From NCBI GenBank assembly GCA_026394015.1, contig JAPKZA010000274.1:1-38225 (forward strand): a stretch of DNA of 38,225 nt, in the 5' to 3' direction. The notes below the pieces were generated by a model, which searched no databases, was not told the DNA's origin, and saw only the letters and a list, made by a program, of their open reading frames with translations. Positions 33,023 to 38,225 of the stretch are shown piece after piece; position 1 is the first letter of the stretch; each line of letters opens with the position of its first letter. The stretch is from Acidobacteriota bacterium (GTDB lineage: Bacteria; Acidobacteriota; Terriglobia; Bryobacterales; Bryobacteraceae). The position numbers were made by a program, and so were the translations under genes.

Positions 33023-33424
33023 ATGATCGCCGCCGTTGCCGACACCCACGCGGCGCTGTGGTACCTGTTCGGCGATCCGCGTCTTTCGGTACGCGCAAAG
33101 GAGTTCATCGATCAATCCGCTGCCAACCGAAGCTCGATTGAGATCTCTCCGATCAGTTTGGCGGAAATCGTGTATCTCGTTGAGAAAAGCCGGGTCGCAT
33201 CTTCGGCGCTCAATGATTTGCGGAGTGCGCTAGCGAACCCGAATCATGTTTTCAAGGAAGCACCTTTCACTTCCGATGTCGTGAACGCTATGCGGCAAGT
33301 TTCTCGCGAAGAAGTACCTGACATGCCGGATCGGATTGTCGCCGCAACCGCAATCTTTTTTGGTGTGCCCGTGATCAGCCGCGACGGACGGATTCGTACC
33401 TCTCGAGTCCAAACGCTCTGGTGA
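33023..33424 (+). CDS. VapC-type PIN-domain ribonuclease toxin
   Basis: The 133-residue PIN protein keeps the acidic metal-binding set: Asp7 (VADTHAALW), Glu48 (LAEIVYLVEK), Asp103 (MPDRIVAATA) and Asp121 (SRDGRI). In this family these coordinate Mg2+ or Mn2+ for RNA cleavage, usually of tRNA or rRNA. Unlike the MazF-like gene in this window it looks intact. It begins directly after the VapB stop with no spacing. Confidence 0.9.
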   Translation: MIAAVADTHAALWYLFGDPRLSVRAKEFIDQSAANRSSIEISPISLAEIVYLVEKSRVASSALNDLRSALANPNHVFKEAPFTSDVVNAMRQVSREEVPDMPDRIVAATAIFFGVPVISRDGRIRTSRVQTLW

Positions 33425-33584
33425 TGGTTCTGGGATTCGCTGTTTGATTCTGCGATACGAAGCCGATCGAGAATCGAATCCTGCGCTCTGGAGATACACT
33501 TCGGGCGTACCGGTTCTGTGGTCAGATTGTCAAAGATCAAAATACGGTTCGTAGGCTGCGGTGTTTAGCGATTCGATGCCAAGG

Positions 33585-34424
33585 TCAGCAGCGGGGGACG
33601 AACGACGGGGCTTCATTTTTCGATTCGAAGCCAAATTCGATGGGCTGATCGAACGGATGCTGAATCGGAGACGTGGCTGCCGCCGCCTTTTCTTGCTCCG
33701 CCGGCGGGATGACCTCCGCTACTTCGGCCACTTCGACGACCGGTTTGGGCAGATTTCGCCGCTTTTCCTGAGCGTGCTGCAATGCTTTGAGGGCACGATG
33801 GTAACTCCGCTCCATGGTAGTCATGTAACGGCTGATGCGATCGATTTGCTTGTAGTCGAAGTCGGAGACGAAGGCCAGCGTGAGCATGTTGTCTCCCTGG
33901 AACTGGGTCATATCCTTGAATTCCACGTCGGCGCCATTGTTCAAGTTGGAGGATTGCAGACGGTTGCACTGGGTGACTTGGAACATCTGCGTTTCGACGC
34001 GCTGGGCCCGATTGAAGCGCCAGAGAGCCTGGGCGACTTGGTCGGTGAGCATCGCCTCTTCGTGATTGACTGGGCTATATGCCTTTCTGACCGAAGCCAG
34101 GAGCGCCTCGAAATCGGCAGCGGTTTCGCCACCGACGAGCAATGATTCGGAGCAGAGGCCGTGGGCGAGACGATTTTTGCTGGAGGCTGCCTTACCTTTT
34201 TGCGTCTTTGGTCCGGTTGACTTTTGGGCGTTCGCTCGATTGGCGAGGGTCCGCGCCATTTCTCCGGTGAACTGTTCGCGCAGATCCGGGGGAACGGCGT
34301 CGAACACGAAGCCATTTGCCTCGCGCAACTCGGCGTCGAGTTTCTCGATGAGATGGGCCGGCGCCCCTTCGAAATTGGCGTCGGCATACGGACGCAGTTG
34401 GTCGAACTCTTCCATGGTGAGCAT
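33585..34424 (-). CDS. 'NAQKSTGPKT' family protein of unknown function
   Basis: The 279-residue protein carries the hallmark ANRANAQKSTGPKTQKGKAASSKNRLAHGL (about residues 62-91), which defines a family found in many copies in Acidobacteriota and Planctomycetes; its function is unknown. The middle is helical with many polar residues (FNRAQRVETQMFQVTQCNRLQ). A tail rich in Ala/Glu/Pro ends in EFGFESKNEAP. The ATG at 34424 is chosen because AGGAG lies 7 bases upstream; the frame runs further upstream to a GTG. The basic STGPKT segment suggests nucleic-acid contact (inference). The copy lies among toxin-antitoxin and mobile DNA, and a fossil of a second copy may lie on the other side of VapBC. 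Confidence 0.75.
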   Translation of the reverse strand: MLTMEEFDQLRPYADANFEGAPAHLIEKLDAELREANGFVFDAVPPDLREQFTGEMARTLANRANAQKSTGPKTQKGKAASSKNRLAHGLCSESLLVGGETAADFEALLASVRKAYSPVNHEEAMLTDQVAQALWRFNRAQRVETQMFQVTQCNRLQSSNLNNGADVEFKDMTQFQGDNMLTLAFVSDFDYKQIDRISRYMTTMERSYHRALKALQHAQEKRRNLPKPVVEVAEVAEVIPPAEQEKAAAATSPIQHPFDQPIEFGFESKNEAPSFVPRC

Positions 34425-35290
34425 TTCTAATCTCCTGAATGTGAAATTGGGTTGGAGGGGTACCTCCACTTTCTAGTTTTGGGGCCAGAGGGAGGCGATT
34501 CGGAGGGACGATTTTTCTAAGTGATAGGAAACGAACGAAATATAAATTTGATCGCATGGTGAGGGACTTGCAAAACTCCGTTCAGAACCTATTGACAGGC
34601 GTGCTAGGCAGGCGGCGCGACTAGATTCTCAGGTGATTTCGGCCCTTCTGGTCCCATTCCGAGGCTAGATTGGAGGATTTCCACAGGGAGCGGTGAGTTT
34701 TGCAAGTGGCTCTGGTAATCGTCGAGTTTGAGGGGCGAGGAAGTTTGTGTTTGCGTTGTTCGGTACCCCCGGAAGATCACTACCTCCGAGTGCTGACGAG
34801 ATCCCGACGATGACCGTTTCGCTTATGGCCCGGCTGGTCTTCCTGGCGACATTTTGGCCCCGTGCGGCTGTTACATATATACGAACCGACTCCAACGACG
34901 TTCGGACTCCCGATGGCAATAATGAATTCGATCGTTTGATCCTGGATCGATTCGCGGGCGTGCTGGCTTATCGTCCCACCCAATCGCAGCGAAAGTGGCT
35001 TCGTTTAATCGAGCCGGAACGGTACTTTATGCGGATTTATTCCTGCTTCAAGCGGATAAAAGTGGCTTTTCTCTTCACCTTGCATCCACGTGCTGCGCCG
35101 CTGTCGGCAGGTTGCCTGCCTGTGCTCTCCAAAGAGACAAGGGATCGCTCTACCTGTCCCTGGACTGCTAGCAGGGAAACTTCAAGCGAGTTGTCGGCTG
35201 GAAACCGATGGAGTCCCTATCAGATCTTGCGTGTAGTTAACTTGGATGTTCACGTCACACTGAGACGAGAGCGACTGGAGACGATGGCGA
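34425..35290. other. 866-bp stretch with no supportable gene
   Basis: No convincing gene is visible here. A hairpin (GGAGG/CCTCC, 34454-34467) lies in the likely leader of the STGPKT-family gene, and a 13-bp inverted repeat occupies 34566-34707. The longest open frames (plus 34747-35322; minus 34665-34919) overlap each other, have no Shine-Dalgarno site and no recognisable motif. The DNA is less G+C-rich than the flanking core genes by eye, and is probably decayed or acquired. Confidence 0.5.
34566..34707. repeat. 13-bp perfect inverted repeat bounding a 142-bp segment
   Basis: ACTTGCAAAACTC at 34566-34578 and its exact reverse complement GAGTTTTGCAAGT at 34695-34707 flank 116 bp. The arrangement recalls a small MITE-like or REP-like element, but no target-site duplication is obvious at the edges. 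Confidence 0.6.
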
Positions 35291-35614
35291 ATGAAAACCA
35301 AATGCGAGGAGTTCGTGGCTGATCGTGAGAATCAGCGGCTTTTCGAGCGAGAAGCTTTGACGCTGGATGCGTCTGAGCTTGTGATCGGATTGATGAAGGA
35401 ACAGGGAGTAACCCGAGCACAGATGGCGGAAATGCTGGGTACCTCTAGGGCGCACATCAGCCAACTACTCAACGGATCCAGAAATATGACGCTGGTCACG
35501 CTCACCGATCTGGCCGCCGCGCTCGGCCAGCGAGTTCAAGTCGGAGCGCGGCCGATCAACGCGGCAAGTTCGTCCGGCCGCAGCCATGAATTGTCGATGG
35601 CTCCGGCTTTGTAG
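35291..35614 (+). CDS. XRE-family helix-turn-helix regulator (HigA-like), probably truncated by an amber stop
   Basis: The 107-residue protein has an XRE helix-turn-helix at about residues 37-75 (EQGVTRAQMAEMLGTSRAHISQLLNG), followed by the NMTLVTLTDLAAALGQRVQV segment typical of antitoxin-type regulators. The TAG at 35612-35614 is followed in the same frame by 24 further open codons to a TAA at 35687-35689, and that TAA overlaps the ATG of a SecB-like gene as TAATG. This geometry suggests that the original protein was longer and that the TAG is a nonsense mutation. The DNA-binding part is whole and might still work. GGAG at 35277-35280 is a weak ribosome site. No toxin gene is recognisable upstream. 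Confidence 0.75.
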   Translation: MKTKCEEFVADRENQRLFEREALTLDASELVIGLMKEQGVTRAQMAEMLGTSRAHISQLLNGSRNMTLVTLTDLAAALGQRVQVGARPINAASSSGRSHELSMAPAL

Positions 35615-35688
35615 CTGTGGCTCGTCGAGAAATCGCAAACCGCGAGCACTGCTGACGAATCCGGCCAGTACGAGGAAACCGCCACTTA

Positions 35689-36178
35689 ATGTCGTTTCTC
35701 CTCCAGCAAGCTAAAGACGAGGTCTCCTTGGCGGTTGCCCCCACGAAGCGTTCCGACGTTGTCAGCGTGGGGCTGCGCCGAGGCTTGGTTTTTAACCGGG
35801 GCGCGCGGTTCTATCGAAGCAATCGTTCTCCATCGAAACGAACTTCTGGTTCTGCGGTTTAGCGGAAGACCCGCAGCAGGAACTGAATATCCAGATCATC
35901 TGCACCTTTGAGCCCCGCTACGACATTACGGACCCGACTTCGAACCAAGCGGCGGCAGCTGGAAGCGTTTCGTCCAGGGATGCCGTGTTCAACTCCTGGC
36001 CCTTCTTTCGGGGAATTGTGCAGTCGTCGGTCACGAGAATGGGGTCGCCGCTCCCTCGGTGCCATTTCTTCGCTTGGTCCCGCAAGATGATCCAGCCAAA
36101 GTAATCGAAGCAGCCAAAAAGATTGGCAAAGACCCTCGCCCACCGAGTGCCAATCCCCGGACCCCAGTGGAGAAGTGA
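35689..36178 (+). pseudogene. SecB-like chaperone gene broken by two frameshifts
   Basis: Three frames in succession read as one protein. From the ATG at 35689 comes MSFLLQQAKDEVSLAVAP. Another frame from about 35808 to 36044 gives SFSIETNFWFCGLAEDPQQ, NIQIICTFEPRYDI, then VFNSWPFFRGIVQSSVTRMG. A third frame from 36044 gives VAAPSVPFLRLVPQDDPAK to a TGA at 36176-36178. The order, an acidic strand with FEPRY, then F-N-x-W-P-x-x-R-x-x-V-Q-S-x-x-x-R-M-G and P-S-V-P-F-x-R, matches small SecB-like chaperones, including those of toxin-antitoxin-chaperone systems. The second break fits loss of one base in GGGG (36041-36044). Total length of about 157 residues is right for SecB. Confidence 0.65.
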
Positions 36179-36469
36179 CCGCGACTACGCCAATAGTGGT
36201 TCCCCGCCTGCTCTGCTTGGGGAGAACCGTTCAGCGGGTTGGATACGCACGGGCTAATCGATCGGACATCGAGGAGGTGTCCTAGGGTCGCGGCGATTCT
36301 CCATAGGGGCATAGCCTCCGTGATAGCTTGACCAGTCGACCGCCCGGTCATCATCGAAAGATACTAACACGCGGCGCCACACGCGGTGCCATCTGTCTGT
36401 GGCAGCAAAGTGATAATGTCCCCTTTAAGCAAAGTAGAAATGTCCCCTTGACAGTCCCAGGCTGGTGGG

Positions 36470-37807
36470 ATGGAACAAGGACGACTACTGATGACGCAGG
36501 GTGATAGGGACCGTCTGGTGGCACTGAGAAAAGTAGCGGGAAAGCAGATCACGCAGAGGCAAGCTAGCGAGGAGTTGGGTTTAAGCGTTCGGCAGGTGAA
36601 GCGGCTGGTCAAAGAGCTCAAGAAGCGCGGTGACGAGGCGGTGGTTCATCGTTTGCGGGGAAAGGCATCCAATCGGCGGATCGAAGAGGCGGTCGAACAG
36701 GAGGCGATGGAGATTCTGTCGCGGGATGTGTATCAAGGCTTTGGACCGACTCTGGCGTCGGAATACCTGCGAGACAAACATGGAATCGAAGCCAGCAAAG
36801 AGACCGTACGGCAGTGGATGATGCGAAAGAAACTATGGCGCGGGACGAAGGGAAAGGTAACGGAAGTCCACCTGTGGCGGCCGCGTCGGAGCCGCTGTGG
36901 GGAGTTGGTGCAATGGGACACCAGTACGCACGATTGGCTGGAGGGGCGAGGGGAGACCATCTATCTGATCGCGATGATCGACGATGCGACGAGCCGCTTG
37001 TTTGCGCGCTTTGTGCGGCACGACTCGAGCGAGGAGAATATGAAAATGGCCTGGAGCTACCTGGAGAAATTCGGGCGGCCCGTGTCGTTCTACACCGACA
37101 AGGCGAGCCTGTTCCGCACGGCGGAGAAACGTCGGCGCGATGAACCGGGAGTGGATAAAGACCCGGTGGAAATGCCACCGACGCAAATCGCGCGCGCTTT
37201 GGGGGAGCTCGGAATTGGCTGGATTGCGGCGCATTCGCCGCAGGCCAAGGGCCGAGTGGAGCGGAACTTTCTGACCGCGCAAGACCGGTTGGTGAAAGGG
37301 TTGCGCGTGGCTGGGGCGGCGACGCTGGAGCAAGCCAATCAGTACCTGGAGGAGATTTACCTGGTGTGGTGGGAAAGAGAGCTAACGGTAGCGCCAGCGA
37401 GTCCAGACGATGCGCATCGGCCGATTGAAGTGGTGCACAATTTGGCTGGGGCATGGAGCCACGTGGAGACACGGCAGGTTCGCAATGACTACACGCTGCG
37501 GTTCGACAGCGTGCTGTACCGAGTCAAACGGGAATCGATTGTGAGCGGGTTGCGCGGGGCCACGGTTCGAGTGGAGAAGCGGCTGGACGGCTCGCTGGCG
37601 GTGCGCTATCAGGATCGCTATTTGGGCTGTGAGTTGTGTGAGGCCCATGCCGTCGAGCCCATCGCGGTAGAGGCGAAGCCGGTCCCGGCGGCGCGGAAGC
37701 CAGTCGCGCCCCGCAGCAACTGGAATGAGAAATTCGATCTGAAGAAGGCACCGCCGATATGGAAGGCGGCGCAAGGCTCGGGACGCAGAACCGGGGAGAG
37801 CGAATGA
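36470..37807 (+). CDS. DDE transposase of an ISNCY-type insertion sequence
   Basis: The 445-residue transposase has an N-terminal helix-turn-helix (QRQASEELGLSVRQVKRLVKEL, about 29-50) and a second DNA-binding region up to about 130. The integrase-type (rve) catalytic core has Asp150 (LVQWDTSTHDW), Asp210 (FYTDKASLF) and Glu264 (GRVERNF) as the DDE triad. The C-terminal region (YTLRFDSVLYRVKRES) resembles the beta-barrel seen in ISNCY and IS481 members. The frame is uninterrupted, so the element may be active. Translation could start at 36470 or at the ATG at 36491; no strong ribosome site is seen. Confidence 0.88.
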   Translation: MEQGRLLMTQGDRDRLVALRKVAGKQITQRQASEELGLSVRQVKRLVKELKKRGDEAVVHRLRGKASNRRIEEAVEQEAMEILSRDVYQGFGPTLASEYLRDKHGIEASKETVRQWMMRKKLWRGTKGKVTEVHLWRPRRSRCGELVQWDTSTHDWLEGRGETIYLIAMIDDATSRLFARFVRHDSSEENMKMAWSYLEKFGRPVSFYTDKASLFRTAEKRRRDEPGVDKDPVEMPPTQIARALGELGIGWIAAHSPQAKGRVERNFLTAQDRLVKGLRVAGAATLEQANQYLEEIYLVWWERELTVAPASPDDAHRPIEVVHNLAGAWSHVETRQVRNDYTLRFDSVLYRVKRESIVSGLRGATVRVEKRLDGSLAVRYQDRYLGCELCEAHAVEPIAVEAKPVPAARKPVAPRSNWNEKFDLKKAPPIWKAAQGSGRRTGESE

Positions 37808-38203
37808 TGCGTCGAAACTGGGGAAGTGGCGGGTCGGTCAAGGTCGCCCGGTACCGGGAAACTCTCCGCGCGAACCGGCCGGTAAGCCGGGGGCTTTTTT
37901 TCATCGTTGAAGGAGGGTTTGCGACGATCACTTTCCCGCCACTTGGCTGCGGACGACTACCTGCGTTTTTGAGGCATGGCGGAATCTATCGCTCCGATGT
38001 GGTTTTGACCCTGGGCCGGGGCACCGCCTCCCGTTGGTCGGGCCCGGGCCAGGTAAGAGAACACGCCGGGAGGAACGAGTCCAGCCCATCGTTCGCGATG
38101 AGTTCCGACCGGCTATTCCTTGATCGGGGTGCTCGCCAGCATTGCCCGTCTCCGCTTCACCGGCAGGCCAAGACTAACATGCATTTTTCAACGACCCGGG
38201 CAA
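37808..38203. other. Non-coding part of the insertion sequence
   Basis: Between the transposase stop and the right terminal repeat I see no gene. It contains the palindrome CCCGGTACCGGG, a terminator and several C/G-rich inverted stretches. Possible roles are transposase termination or structural end sequences. Confidence 0.5.
37875..37901 (+). terminator. Rho-independent terminator after the transposase gene
   Basis: CCGGC (37875-37879) pairs with GCCGG (37886-37890) around a 6-base loop, and GGGC plus seven T follow (37895-37901). The stem is short but the T-run is clear. Confidence 0.6.
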
Positions 38204-38225
38204 AAGGGGACATTTCTACTTTGCC

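Larger units (their letters stand above)
36405..38225 (+). mobile_element. ISNCY-like insertion sequence, right end at the window edge
   Basis: The left end has two tandem copies of a terminal motif: GCAAAGTGATAATGTCCCCTT at 36405-36425 and GCAAAGTAGAAATGTCCCCTT at 36429-36449. The exact inverse of the second is at 38204-38224, against the window edge. One transposase gene lies between. Repeated terminal binding sites of this kind are known in IS21 and related families. A second right-hand copy may lie beyond the window, so the true right boundary is not visible. Confidence 0.8.

Noticed and set aside
34747-35322. 191-codon plus-strand open frame
   Set aside because: No ribosome site, no recognisable motif, competing frame on the other strand, and overlap with the start of the XRE gene; left as unsupported.

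Overview
The window comes from a high-GC bacterial chromosome and most resembles the Acidobacteriota, order Bryobacterales (Solibacter/Bryobacter relatives). The supporting signs are two Oar-type TonB-dependent receptors, a CHRD protein ending in the 'Solibacter C-terminal' (TIGR03437-like) domain, a Ser/Thr kinase with TPR repeats, a PEP-CTERM protein, Asp-box propeller proteins, and a protein of the multicopy 'NAQKSTGPKT' family. The assignment rests on protein families recognised from memory; no rRNA or tRNA gene was seen.

Layout. 1-1980: the end of an unidentified gene, then a TonB receptor that lacks its N-terminal half. 1977-4784 (minus): a probable operon of membrane-anchored methyltransferase, TetR regulator and Tat-exported sulfatase. 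It is headed by a consensus promoter whose -10 box and start codon lie inside a 28-bp palindrome. 4831-9913: a serine hydrolase, a MazE/MazF-like pair with a damaged toxin, a small secreted protein, a methyltransferase, a GAF protein coupled to an Asp-box propeller, and a zinc-ribbon protein. 9943-17378: a class IV aminotransferase, a ThiO-like oxidase, a HipA-like kinase, a small acidic protein, a histone-H1-like protein, an MltD-type lytic transglycosylase and an EF-G paralogue. 17482-24699: the CHRD protein, the Ser/Thr kinase, a second serine hydrolase, a PEP-CTERM protein and a sialidase-like protein. 24677-27296 (minus): a translationally coupled trio of small protein, zinc dehydrogenase and HlyD-type adaptor. 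27333-29186: a patatin, a small conserved protein, a 2H phosphoesterase and a small membrane protein. 29215-32611: a complete TonB receptor followed 10 bp later by a zinc-dependent dehydrogenase, probably an uptake-and-catabolism pair.

From about 32.6 kb to the right edge the window is accessory in character. It has VapBC, a STGPKT-family gene with a possible fossil copy beside it, a 13-bp inverted repeat, a stretch with no supportable gene, a decayed XRE-regulator plus SecB-like chaperone module (amber stop and two frameshifts), and an ISNCY-like insertion sequence whose right end reaches the window edge.

The genes mostly serve surface nutrient capture, exported hydrolases, cell-wall turnover and signalling. 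No phage region, CRISPR array or biosynthetic gene cluster was found. The observations most worth following are the palindrome-controlled, apparently leaderless methyltransferase-TetR-sulfatase operon and the ruined XRE-SecB module. Three toxin-antitoxin-type loci occur in one window, two of them visibly decaying.
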